DNA from: Chloroflexota bacterium
Lineage (GTDB): Bacteria; Chloroflexota; Limnocylindria; Limnocylindrales; CSP1-4
DNA length: 35,391 nucleotides
Assembly: GCA_012026785.1 (NCBI GenBank)
Contig: VEOW01000252.1
Coordinates: 1-35,391, forward strand
Direction of reading: 5' to 3'
The notes under the pieces are model-generated. The model saw only the letters and a list, made by a program, of their open reading frames with translations, was not told the DNA's origin and did no database searches. A program made the position numbers and the translations under genes. Numbering within the stretch: position 1 is the stretch's first letter; every line of letters starts with the position of its first letter. Positions 24,377 through 32,200 of the stretch are shown here, piece after piece.

Positions 24377-25291
24377 TCAGGACCCGCCAGCGGCCGCCGC
24401 CGTCTCGGCGAGGAACGTCCGGGCCGTCTGGCCACGGACCTGTCGAACGTCCTCCTCGTACTTGAGGACGACGCCGAGCGTCTCGTCGACGAGGTCGGGC
24501 GTCAGCTCCGCGGCACCGAGGGCCATCAGCGCCGCCGCCCAATCGAGGGTCTCGGCGATGCCGGGCACCTTCGTCAGCTCCGCCCGGCGCAGCCGATGGA
24601 CGAAGTCGACGACCTGGCGAGCCAGCTGGGCCGGCGCACCGGGGACCCGTGTCAGGACGATCTCGAGCTCCTTGGCCGCTGTCGGGAAATCGATCCAGTG
24701 GTACAGGCAGCGCCGCTTGAGCGCGTCGTGGACCTCGCGCGTCCGGTTGGAGGTCAGGATCACCCGCGGCTGGCGGTCGGCGCGGATCGTGCCGATCTCC
24801 GGCACGGTGCCCTGGAAATCCGAGAGGATCTCGAGCAGGTACGCCTCGAACTCCTCGTCGGCCCGGTCGATCTCGTCGATCAGCAGGACCGGCGCCACCC
24901 CGTCATTCGATTCGAGGGCCTGCAGCAGCGGGCGCTTGATCAGGAACTCCGGCCCGAAGATGTCGTGGGCGGTCGCTTGGGCGATCGCGCCGCGGGCCTC
25001 GAGGAGCCGGATCTCGAGCATCTGGCGCGGGTAGTTCCACTCGTAGACCGCCGTGTTGACGTCGAGGCCCTCGTAGCACTGGAGGCGGATGAGCGGCGCG
25101 TCCAGGGACGCGGCGAGGACCTTCGCCAGCTCGGTCTTGCCAACGCCGGCCTCGCCCTCGAGGAGCAGCGGGCGGCCAAGTCGCAGGCCCAGGAAGACCG
25201 CGGTCGCGAGCGAGCGGTCGGCGATGTAGCCGCGCTCGCGGAACGCCGCGACGATCGCGTCGGTGGAGTCGAGGGTGGGTGTCGTCGTCAC
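24377..25291 (-). CDS. coxD: MoxR-type AAA ATPase CoxD
   Basis: This 304-residue AAA+ ATPase has Walker A GEAGVGKT (46-53), YEWNYPRQML, Walker B PVLLIDEIDRADEEFEAYLL, sensor ILTSNRTREVHDALKRRC and arginine-rich C-terminal helices. It matches the CoxD branch of MoxR ATPases, which unfold or reshape the Mo enzyme so the cofactor can be completed. GTG 25291 is chosen because homology (DSTDAIVAAFRERGY) follows soon; the frame runs on to 25369 without family-like sequence. No good Shine-Dalgarno is visible. It is the first gene of the maturation operon, directly downstream of the inverted-element region. Confidence 0.88.
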   Translation of the reverse strand: MTTTPTLDSTDAIVAAFRERGYIADRSLATAVFLGLRLGRPLLLEGEAGVGKTELAKVLAASLDAPLIRLQCYEGLDVNTAVYEWNYPRQMLEIRLLEARGAIAQATAHDIFGPEFLIKRPLLQALESNDGVAPVLLIDEIDRADEEFEAYLLEILSDFQGTVPEIGTIRADRQPRVILTSNRTREVHDALKRRCLYHWIDFPTAAKELEIVLTRVPGAPAQLARQVVDFVHRLRRAELTKVPGIAETLDWAAALMALGAAELTPDLVDETLGVVLKYEEDVRQVRGQTARTFLAETAAAAGGS

Positions 25292-25360
25292 GCCGGGGAG
25301 TGTACGCGCCGCCTCCCGTTTGGGGCCGCGGCAGGCGCGGCCCGACAGCGTCACCTGTCG

Positions 25361-25506
25361 CTTACGCAAGAGCTGCGTGATATCTCGCCATTTGCATCGC
25401 CGCGCCTGTCTTCCAGCGCGTGTTCGTCCCGGGCCGCGTTCGGCTCGGGAAGAAGTCGCCCGGGAGCTCGGTTCACGTGGTGGATATCACGCGGTGGGCG
25501 CGTAAG
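25361..25506. repeat. Inverted pair of a bipartite 24-bp element
   Basis: CTTACGC-N7-GCGTGATATC at 25361-25384 has an inverted mate, GATATCACGC-N7-GCGTAAG, at 25483-25506. All 17 fixed positions and the 7-nt spacer length are identical, while the spacers differ (AAGAGCT versus GCCCACC when read in the same direction). The copies enclose 98 nt. They lie 70-215 nt upstream of coxD. This could be a pair of operator sites, or terminal repeats of a 146-bp MITE-like element; no target duplication is evident. Confidence 0.75.
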
Positions 25507-25536
25507 TGCCACCACTGGGCCGACGAGCGAGGGTTA

Positions 25537-25555
25537 CTACGCGCCCTCCGCGTAG
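25537..25555. repeat. 7-bp inverted repeat CTACGCG-CCCTC-CGCGTAG
   Basis: A perfect palindromic hairpin lies 30 nt beyond the second 24-bp element and 53 nt after the stop of the acidic ORF in its direction. It lacks a T-run. It could be a weak terminator for the acidic ORF or another binding site. The rest of 25292-25607 contains no gene. Confidence 0.5.
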
Positions 25556-25607
25556 GTGAGTTCCGCCCGAACGCGGGCACCGGCAGGTAGGCCCCGGGCG
25601 CTTGTCG

Positions 25608-25919
25608 CTAGCGAGTGCGACGCTCCAGCTCGCGCTCCTCGTCGTCGCCGCCCATCGGATCCGGCCACTCGGTGCCCGGCGGCGGCGCGACCACACCGGG
25701 GCCTCCGCCGCCCGTGCCCGCGGGGGCGACCACGGCCTCATCGTTGTCGAGGGGGCTGGTGTCCGGGTCGTCCTCGAGGTCACGCCGCGCCTCGTCGAGC
25801 GCCCCACGCTCCGGATGGCCGCCGGCGCCGGCGCCCGTCACGGCAGTGGTGTGCCCGGCCTCGTCCGGCCCTTCGAACTCCTCGCGCAATCCTGGGGACC
25901 GCTCACGTTCGTCTGTCAT
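25608..25919 (-). CDS. Small acidic, probably disordered hypothetical protein
   Basis: This ORF of 103 codons is rich in Glu, Asp, Gly and Pro (ALDEARRDLEDDPDTSPLDN, EWPDPMGGDDEERELERRTR) with no hydrophobic core or signal. Its composition suggests an intrinsically disordered protein. There is no Shine-Dalgarno before ATG 25919, so the start and even the gene are uncertain. I recognise no family. It is the last minus-strand gene before the inverted-element region. Confidence 0.45.
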   Translation of the reverse strand: MTDERERSPGLREEFEGPDEAGHTTAVTGAGAGGHPERGALDEARRDLEDDPDTSPLDNDEAVVAPAGTGGGGPGVVAPPPGTEWPDPMGGDDEERELERRTR

Positions 25920-26022
25920 GCCGCCAGCATTGACTGCGAGGTGCTCGAGCCTGCGGCGGCACGCCTACCCCGGCCGTTGCAGTTCGCTGACGATGTCCGC
26001 CTGCTGCGGCCGGCGCTTGCGG

Positions 26023-27272
26023 CTACTCAGGGGCCACGAGGACGTCGATGGTTCCGAATGGCCAACCCTGCATCGTCGTCCCGAGCGCGATCGGGTGTGA
26101 TTCACCGCTCCTGACGTCGATCGCGAGCGTTGCGTCCGTGGCCAGCCACGGGATGACGCAGAAGTAGCCGGGCGGGCACGGGACCGCGGCCGTGGCTGCA
26201 AGCAGCTCGGGGCCGAGCCAGACGGGTGCGACATAGCCGCTGGCCAGCTTTCGACTCGTCCCCTGCACACGATCGAAGACGTAGATGGACGGTGCTCCGC
26301 CGTCCCCGTCATCGAAGGCGATCATCTCGCCGGACGGCGACAGCGCGGGTCGATAGGCATCCGACGGCAGGTCGAACCGTCGGGCGTCGCCGGTTGTCGT
26401 CGAGATCGAGATCCAGTCCCAGGGCAGCGTCGTGTTATTGGGGTGCTTCTGAAACAGCACCCGTTGGTTCGATAGCCAGCGGCCGAACGTTCCCAACTGC
26501 GGCGGAACCACATCCCGACCATCCAGGTCGACGACGAGCACGGTGGGATACTCCAGCGTGTCGACGACGAGGACCTGGTCGACCGTCGGCGACCACGTCA
26601 CCACGACCTCGTCCCGCTGATTGCCGCCGCGCCCGATCCACGGTTCAAGTGATCGAAGGAGCCTGGCGGAGGCGGTCCGCGTGTCGAACAGGCACAGTGA
26701 GACCGGCATCTCTGTCGTCGCGGAATGGCCTTGCACGAGGTACGCGAGCCGGGTTCCATCGGGGCTCCAGTCGAAACCGAGCAGGCCGCTCGGTAGCCGG
26801 AGGATCTCCTCTGATCTCCCGCTTTCCAGGTCGAACTCCCAGAGCGAATCCTGTCCGAAGAGGTGCCCCTCATCGGGCAGCTCCCGTTGGCGGACGAACG
26901 ACACCAGCCCGGAAGTTCGAAACTGCGGCCTCATCCCGAGCCGCGTGGCCGCCGGGTCGAGGATGGAAACCGAGTCGGCCTCGACGTCGTAGAGTGACAG
27001 GCCGTCCGCGGTTGGGAAGACCGCCAGCGACTGCGTCAGCGATCCGTTGGGTGCCGTGGCTGCGACGGCCTGGCCGCAGTCCCCGATCGCGGTCTCGCTT
27101 GGTTCAGCCGACGGAAGGGCGGACTCAGTCGGCCTCGCCGAGGGCGGTGGCGCCGAGCTCGTTGCCGCGGGCATTGGGTCCGCTGCCGTCGCCTCGGCGG
27201 GTCGCTCGCGTCGGCGCCGCAGCCAGCGAGCATCAAGCCAACGACGACAGTGATCGCGAGCCGCCGCTTCAT
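26023..27272 (-). pseudogene. Beta-propeller (PD40/TolB-like) lipoprotein with apparent frameshift near 27200
   Basis: A clear lipoprotein signal (MKRRLAITVVVGLMLAGCGA, Cys18) starts at ATG 27272, but this frame soon becomes Arg-rich nonsense. One frame away (-1), from about 27201, the sequence continues as a typical Pro/Ser/Thr linker (ATAADPMPAATSSAPPPSAR). About 350 residues of beta-propeller follow, with blades such as FDWSPDGTRLAYLVQ and ALSPSGEMIAFDDGDG. The intact protein would be an anchored extracytoplasmic lipoprotein. The break is close to a CCC run. Possible causes are a real one-base loss, an assembly error or programmed -1 frameshifting. The main frame is otherwise open from 27399 but has no signal peptide. 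Confidence 0.7.
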
Positions 27273-27453
27273 GCCCACCCGGACGTCCCCGGGGTGCCAA
27301 TCGTGACGCAGAGGTTCGATGTTCAGCTTCAAGAGCGAACGGCCGAACCGTTCGTGACATCCGACGAACTCGCTCAATCTGATCAATGTCACTCGACACT
27401 GAGTTGTCGCTGGAGGGGATGGCGCCCGTAGGCCGCCGGTGCCTCGGCCTACC

Positions 27454-28713
27454 TCAACTCGGCACGACACAGCTGGCTTGCTCGTCATCCTCGGCCCCGA
27501 TGGCGTCCCGTTGCCCGAGCGCGATGAGCTCCGCGATGCAGATGACAGGGTCGAGCCGGAGGCGGTCGCGGACGGCGATGACATCGACGCCAGCGCCGAC
27601 CTGGAAGCGATACCAGCCGAGACCCTCGGGCGTCCCGAGCCCGACATAGTCGAGGACCTCCACACCATGCCGCGCGGCGAATTCCGCGAGATCGCTGTCA
27701 GTCGGTGGTGCCCTGAATCGAGCCATGACCTGGTCCCGGACGTAGCGGCCCTCCAGCTGCACCGCGGATGGCAGCGTGACCGACTCGGCGAGTTCGATGA
27801 ACTCGCGGCGGCTGAAGTCGTGGTCCCACCCGACGAGAGCGAACTCGCTATCGCCGTTGGCCCAGATCAGGACAAGCCCCGCGCCAAACGGGTATCGGTC
27901 GACCCACAACGTCGCCGGCCGACCATTGACCTCGACCACGGAGCGCTCGCCTCCTCCTTCGGTGTTGATCGGCCCGCCGAAGGACTGCGTCAACGTCAGG
28001 ATCGGATCGCCATCTGCCGGGTCGGGGTCGCGTACGGGCGACCAGACGCGCTGCCAGCGTGGGGTCGGGGTGCCCAGGACGTTGCCTTCACGTCGGAGGA
28101 TCCAGCCATCGGGTAGGCCCTCGACCTCGGCCAGCCAATGCGGGGCGCGGAGCCACAGCAGCTGCCCGTAAAGGTCCCGGACGACATCTCCGGCGAATGG
28201 TGCCTCGAGGATCAGGTCCATCGACCGATCGATGCCGACGCCGGCGCAGACGTAGCGGCCGGACGGATCGTCCCAGGGATGATCGCGCGCCGGGTCACGG
28301 TACTCGTAGATGCCGACCTCCAAGACCCCATCGACGTCGCGGGCGCTGCCTTCGTAGCCGTCGGCGCACGTGTCCGCGTCGTACTCGACGTGCAGGACCA
28401 TCCCGTCGCCGCTCAACGCCACGGCCCGGATCCTGGTGAGCTGCAGTCGGATCAGGCCGCCATCCTGCGTTTCGGATGGGCCTGCCGTTGCCGTCGCTGT
28501 CGCGGAGGCGGAGGGGTCGTTGCCCGTTGCGGGAGCCTCGGCCTTCGGTGGCGACAGGATTACGACCATCGCAATGGCCACCGTCGCCACGACGAGCGCC
28601 CCAAGGGGCGGGCTGACTCGGGAAGCAGTGCGACGGCGCATGGTGGGCGGCCGAACGCCACGGGTCAACTCGTCCCACGAGTCGAGGATCGAAGGCCGAC
28701 GACTGATGGTCAT
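27454..28713 (-). CDS. Single-pass membrane protein coupled to ECF sigma factor (candidate anti-sigma)
   Basis: This 419-residue protein has a basic N-terminal cytoplasmic part of about 35 residues (SILDSWDELTRGVRPP), one TM helix (36-54, LGALVVATVAIAMVVIL), a Ser/Thr/Ala linker, then about 350 extracytoplasmic residues without a recognised domain. Its ATG overlaps the sigma-factor stop (ATGA), the usual arrangement for sigma/anti-sigma pairs. No zinc-binding HxxxCxxC anti-sigma motif is present, so the function rests on position and topology. Several cysteines in the outer domain (DTCADGY, RYVCAGV, PVICIAE) could form disulfides. A 181-nt gap with no gene separates it from the next gene. Confidence 0.75.
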   Translation of the reverse strand: MTISRRPSILDSWDELTRGVRPPTMRRRTASRVSPPLGALVVATVAIAMVVILSPPKAEAPATGNDPSASATATATAGPSETQDGGLIRLQLTRIRAVALSGDGMVLHVEYDADTCADGYEGSARDVDGVLEVGIYEYRDPARDHPWDDPSGRYVCAGVGIDRSMDLILEAPFAGDVVRDLYGQLLWLRAPHWLAEVEGLPDGWILRREGNVLGTPTPRWQRVWSPVRDPDPADGDPILTLTQSFGGPINTEGGGERSVVEVNGRPATLWVDRYPFGAGLVLIWANGDSEFALVGWDHDFSRREFIELAESVTLPSAVQLEGRYVRDQVMARFRAPPTDSDLAEFAARHGVEVLDYVGLGTPEGLGWYRFQVGAGVDVIAVRDRLRLDPVICIAELIALGQRDAIGAEDDEQASCVVPS

Positions 28714-29201
28714 CGGTGGGCCTCGAGCTTGTCACGAGCGCGAGACACAGCCGCCCTGATCGCGCCCGGCGTCGTCCCCATGAGGTGCGCGGCGTCCGTC
28801 GAGTCACGGCCCTCGAGCGCGACGAGGAACAGGGCGCTCCGCTCCAGGGCGGAGAGCCGGCTCATGGCGCGTTGGACGTCCAGCCAGCGATCCGCCGTCG
28901 CCTCGTCGAGCGTCGCCGGTGGAGTGAACCGGAGCAGGCGGCGTCGAAGCATTCGAAACCGGTCGGTCAAGAGGTGCCTCGCGGTGACGAGCAGCCACGG
29001 GAGGACATCGCGGTCCCACTCGACGCTTGAGCGGTTCCGCCACAGCCGGGTGAATGTCTCCTGCGCCACGTCCTCTGCCGCTCCCCAGTCGTTCGTCCAG
29101 GCCAAGGCGAATCGAAAGACCGTTGGCCAGTGAGCCTCGTAAGCGCGCTCGTAGGCGGTCTCGAGCGGAACCACCGCGAGGCCTTCCAGGCTCACACCCA
29201 T
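28710..29201 (-). CDS. ECF-type RNA polymerase sigma factor
   Basis: This sigma-70 family factor of about 163 residues has region 2 (HWPTVFRFALAWTNDWGAAEDVAQETFTRLW) joined by a short linker to region 4 (LSALERSALFLVALEGRDSTDAAHLMGTTPGAIRAAVSRARDKL). Regions 1 and 3 are absent, as in ECF factors. ATG 29201 has GGGTGA about 8 nt upstream; GTG 29207 and later GTG codons are alternatives. The membrane protein downstream is probably its regulator, and the flanking lipoproteins are possible regulon members. The signal sensed is unknown. Confidence 0.9.
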   Translation of the reverse strand: MGVSLEGLAVVPLETAYERAYEAHWPTVFRFALAWTNDWGAAEDVAQETFTRLWRNRSSVEWDRDVLPWLLVTARHLLTDRFRMLRRRLLRFTPPATLDEATADRWLDVQRAMSRLSALERSALFLVALEGRDSTDAAHLMGTTPGAIRAAVSRARDKLEAHR

Positions 29202-29255
29202 GTACACGTCACCCGGCCTTGATGCGCACGGCGAGTTGGAGGCCGTGCGACGTAA

Positions 29256-30404
29256 TCATTCGACGTCGAGTGAGAAGACGGACACCCCGCTCCCAAGTGC
29301 ACAAGGCAACTCCCATCGGAATGACAGCGCTACCACGTACCGCCCATCCGCCGGGACTCGGAGACGGAGCGCGCCGGCTGCCGTGGTCGTGGCTTCCTCG
29401 TAGAAGAGCGGCTTGGGATAGTCCCCGCCGTTCAGAAGCTCGGTCACGTCGCGACGCCGGTAGAACTGCGCGACGATGTGATTGAGCAGGAAGCCGGTGC
29501 TCCCGATCGTGAGTCGGGCGTTCGTTCCCGCAGACCCTGAGACGGCGGGAGCGGTGCGCTGCCAGCTGTAGAGGGCTGGCCCATCTGCCGCGATGGCGCC
29601 AACCGAGAACCGCGAGACCTGATGGGTCAGCCGGAGCCGGATCGGAGTCCCGTTCACTTCTGCATCCGGCTGCCGTGCATCGACGTAGTCGAGGAACCCG
29701 CTGCCCTTCGGGCATGCCCGGGCCGTGGCGCTGCTGACGATCCAGAAGTCCGCGCCACCCGTCGCGGCGTACCCAAAGCATCGATCGACCCATTCGACCC
29801 GAAACTCGATGGTCGCCGGCCCGTCGACGTCCGGGATGCGCACCTTGGGAAACTCGTGCGACCCATCGGCAGAGGGCACGAAGCGGACGGCGAGGGGCCG
29901 TGGCCGCTGTCCGTCGAGCCGGAGGACGCCCGTGAGACCCAGGATGGTTGCGTATGGTTCGAAGCCAATGCCGTGGAGGTTGAGACCAAGCCCGACCTCG
30001 CCGCCGCCTACCAACACGCTGGCCCCGACGTTGAGCGATGTCGCGGGATGCCCTATCCATACGGAGTCCGGTTCGGCGAACGCCGCGGCACGCTCCACAC
30101 CGAGCCTCATCCGGATGTCCTCGCCGCCACCGGTCGTGTCCAGGGTGATGTCGGGCGGGACGTACGCCGCATCGAGCTTGGGGCAAGTCGCCTCCGTGGG
30201 TTCGGGCGTGGACACCGGTGTCGGCATCGTGGACCTGGGTCGGGGGCTGGGCGTGGCTGCCAAGGTCGGCTCGGCGCTCACGGTCGGAACGGACGAGGGA
30301 GGAACCGATGGGATCGGGGTCGCGTCGCAGCCGGCCAGGATCACGGCCATCGCGAGGATCGAGAGGTAGCGATGGCCGGGCGCTGGGCGCTGCCGACGCT
30401 TCAC
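29256..30404 (-). CDS. Lipoprotein of unknown function
   Basis: This 382-residue protein starts at GTG 30404 (no good Shine-Dalgarno). Its signal peptide ends in a lipobox, YLSILAMAVILAGC (Cys26), followed by a Pro/Ser/Thr-rich linker (to about residue 70). The mature part looks all-beta with several cysteines (EATCPKLD, DRCFGYA, RACPKGSG, LPCALGSG), and no known domain was recognised. It lies 54 nt upstream of the ECF sigma gene on the same strand, so it may be co-transcribed with or controlled by it. The linker style matches the frameshifted lipoprotein nearby. Confidence 0.75.
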   Translation of the reverse strand: MKRRQRPAPGHRYLSILAMAVILAGCDATPIPSVPPSSVPTVSAEPTLAATPSPRPRSTMPTPVSTPEPTEATCPKLDAAYVPPDITLDTTGGGEDIRMRLGVERAAAFAEPDSVWIGHPATSLNVGASVLVGGGEVGLGLNLHGIGFEPYATILGLTGVLRLDGQRPRPLAVRFVPSADGSHEFPKVRIPDVDGPATIEFRVEWVDRCFGYAATGGADFWIVSSATARACPKGSGFLDYVDARQPDAEVNGTPIRLRLTHQVSRFSVGAIAADGPALYSWQRTAPAVSGSAGTNARLTIGSTGFLLNHIVAQFYRRRDVTELLNGGDYPKPLFYEEATTTAAGALRLRVPADGRYVVALSFRWELPCALGSGVSVFSLDVE

Positions 30405-30427
30405 GCTCGTAGGACGTCGCGCCGCAT

Positions 30428-30482
30428 ACGCGTGTGGTGCCCGCTCACGTCACTCGCGGTTACGTCATGTGACCACACGCGT
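30428..30482. repeat. Perfect 11-bp inverted repeat between vapC and the lipoprotein gene
   Basis: ACGCGTGTGGT at 30428-30438 and ACCACACGCGT at 30472-30482 enclose 33 nt that include two ACGTCA direct repeats (30447, 30462). One arm is inside the last codons of vapC, the other 24 nt upstream of the lipoprotein GTG. It may be a terminator hairpin for vapBC or an operator. Confidence 0.6.
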
Positions 30483-30866
30483 TCGAACACCGAGGCGATC
30501 GTAGGTCGCGAGAGCGCGTCGATCCAACGTCAACAACGTGGCGTCGTGGTCGCGTGCCGTGACTCCGATCAGCCCGTCGTACGCGGCACCGCCGAAGATC
30601 TCCAGATTGGCCAGCTCGCCAATGAGCTCGAGCATCGATGTCCGGGGCTCCAGGCTCCGCTCGCCGAAGTTCTCGACCAACGAGGCGTGCACGATCATCG
30701 GCGATGATCGGAATGGGTTCGGGAGGCGGGTCAGGACCGAGTAGGCTTCGACGGCCGCGTGAGCGGGAAAATGCGGCTTCTCTCGCAGGGCGGCAGCAGC
30801 GGCGGCATGGCCTCCATGCCAGGTGCTGAATGCAGCGATGATGACGCTGCTGTCGACGGCGTTCAT
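30465..30866 (-). CDS. vapC: PIN-domain ribonuclease toxin (VapC family)
   Basis: This 133-residue PIN-domain protein has the acidic residues of the family spaced along the chain: NAVDSSVIIAAF (D5), HAAVEAYSVLTRLP, AAYDGLIGVTARDHDATLLTLDRRA. VapC toxins are RNases that cleave tRNA or rRNA and are held inactive by VapB. ATG 30866 overlaps the antitoxin stop (ATGA). The pair forms a complete module inside the block that separates the two halves of the cox locus. Confidence 0.88.
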   Translation of the reverse strand: MNAVDSSVIIAAFSTWHGGHAAAAAALREKPHFPAHAAVEAYSVLTRLPNPFRSSPMIVHASLVENFGERSLEPRTSMLELIGELANLEIFGGAAYDGLIGVTARDHDATLLTLDRRALATYDRLGVRTRVVT

Positions 30867-31108
30867 CGCCGAACGCGTTCTAAGGTCTCCCGCACGAGCT
30901 CCTGCGTCAGCGTCGGCATCGGCACATCCGTGACCGCCACCAGGATGCCGCCGCGATCCTCGAGCCGCATTGGCGTCGGGGGGACCTCGATCTCGATTCT
31001 CCCGTCGCGCGCCGCCACCTCGAGTTCCTGCCCCCCGTACAGGGCCAGCTCCTCGCGGATCGCCTTCGGAACGACGATCCGCCCGGCATTGTCGATGGTG
31101 GTTCGCAT
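30863..31108 (-). CDS. vapB: AbrB/MazE-type antitoxin (VapB family)
   Basis: This 81-residue protein has an N-terminal SpoVT-AbrB DNA-binding fold (MRTTIDNAGRIVVPKAIREE, then LYGGQELEVAARDGRIEIEV) and a C-terminal part that should bind VapC. It probably represses its own promoter. The short gap to the upstream MoCF gene contains repeated CTACCAYCAT half-sites consistent with that. ATG 31108 has no strong ribosome binding site. Confidence 0.87.
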   Translation of the reverse strand: MRTTIDNAGRIVVPKAIREELALYGGQELEVAARDGRIEIEVPPTPMRLEDRGGILVAVTDVPMPTLTQELVRETLERVRR

Positions 31109-31139
31109 GGCAGAATTCTACCATCATGCCTACCACCAT
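31095..31139. promoter_or_regulatory. Candidate VapB operator: spaced repeats
   Basis: CTACCATCAT (31118-31127) and CTACCACCAT (31130-31139) are direct repeats 12 nt apart, about one helical turn. ATGGTGGT (31095-31102), an inverted half-site, overlaps the vapB start. A GAATTC lies between. Autorepression by the AbrB-type antitoxin is the likely use (inference). Confidence 0.45.
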
Positions 31140-31147
31140 CCTTGCCT

Positions 31148-32200
31148 CTATCCCTCGGGTGCCTCGAGGGAGCGAGCGTAGGCGGGGAAGCGGAAGCGCT
31201 GGTGGCGGTTGAGGATGCCGCCGTGGCCGAGCTTGGCGACGGTGCCGGCCGAGGCGGGTTGGCCGGCGACGAGACGCGGCAGCAGGAGGTCGGCGGCGGT
31301 TGCCTTCGAATAGGCACCGCACGAGGGCAGGCCCACCACCGCTGTTCGCCCGATGGTGGCCAGCCAGCCCATCGAACCGGGGTGCGCCGGGACGCCGTGG
31401 CGGATGAACCGACCGCCGAGGGCCTCGACGGCAACGAAGAACGGGTCGGCCGGGTCAGTCGTACCGCCGCCGGCGGTCAGGACGATCGCGGCGCGCCGAC
31501 GACCGGTCGTGAGGTCGCGCAGGGCCGCGGTAACCGCGTCGGCCGAATCGGGCAGGTACTGGATCGAGAGGAGCCTCGCGCCGAGGCCCTCGATCTTGTC
31601 GCGGACCGCGGTCTCGAACCGCTCGCGGGCGGTCCCCGAGATCGACTCTCGAACGAGGACGGCGATCGGCAAGTCCCGCCGAAACGGCCGGACCCGGACG
31701 ATGCGATTCGCACGCCGTGCCAGCGCCTCGCCGGCAGCGACGATGGATTCCGGCACGAGGTGCGGCCCGACCTTGACGCTCGCCACCAGGTCGCCCGGGG
31801 CGACCGTCTGGCCGTCGAAGACGGTGAAGACCTCGAGCGGATCGAGTCGGTTGAGCCGCTCGAGGTCGCGCAGCGAGATCTCGACGACCCCGGGGACGGC
31901 CGCCACGAGATCAACCCGCGATTCGGAAGGCCCGCGGAGGGTGGTGCCCGGATCGTCTCGTCGAATCGCGGCGGCCAGTCGGAGCGCCGCCTCGTCCTCG
32001 TGGATCTCGCCTGGCTCGGCGAGGAGCACGGAGACGGCGCGGTCCGCCGGCGGCTCGGCCGCCAGGGCGGCGAGGTCGGCGGCCGAGAGCCGCCGACCCT
32101 TCGACCAGCGCGACCCGGCGACCTTCAGATCCCGGGCCAGGACGCCACCCTCGAGGCCCGGCGGCACCTCGCCGCCGGGCCGAATTCGAACGACCTTCAG
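31148..32200 (-). CDS. MoCF/molybdopterin-binding domain protein, apparent CTG start
   Basis: This protein of about 350 residues has a MoeA/MogA-like molybdopterin-binding region with AIVLTAGGGTTDPADPFF near residues 245-265 and a preceding half with LNRLDPLEVFTVFDGQTVAPGDLVASVKVGPHLV. Such proteins accompany cox and xdh genes and probably handle the Mo cofactor. The sequence KVVRIRPGGEVPPGLEGGVLA, typical of the family's beginning, follows CTG 32200, which overlaps the coxM-like stop (CTGA) and has GAGG 5 nt upstream. The first conventional start is GTG 32167, which would cut off 11 residues. The gene is followed by vapB after 39 nt. Confidence 0.82.
   Translation of the reverse strand: MKVVRIRPGGEVPPGLEGGVLARDLKVAGSRWSKGRRLSAADLAALAAEPPADRAVSVLLAEPGEIHEDEAALRLAAAIRRDDPGTTLRGPSESRVDLVAAVPGVVEISLRDLERLNRLDPLEVFTVFDGQTVAPGDLVASVKVGPHLVPESIVAAGEALARRANRIVRVRPFRRDLPIAVLVRESISGTARERFETAVRDKIEGLGARLLSIQYLPDSADAVTAALRDLTTGRRRAAIVLTAGGGTTDPADPFFVAVEALGGRFIRHGVPAHPGSMGWLATIGRTAVVGLPSCGAYSKATAADLLLPRLVAGQPASAGTVAKLGHGGILNRHQRFRFPAYARSLEAPEG

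Noticed and set aside
29208-30475. Shared GTGACGTG motif near the sigma and lipoprotein starts as an ECF promoter
   Set aside because: The copy near the sigma gene lies at its start codon, where a promoter would not work, and two short matches are not enough to define a motif.
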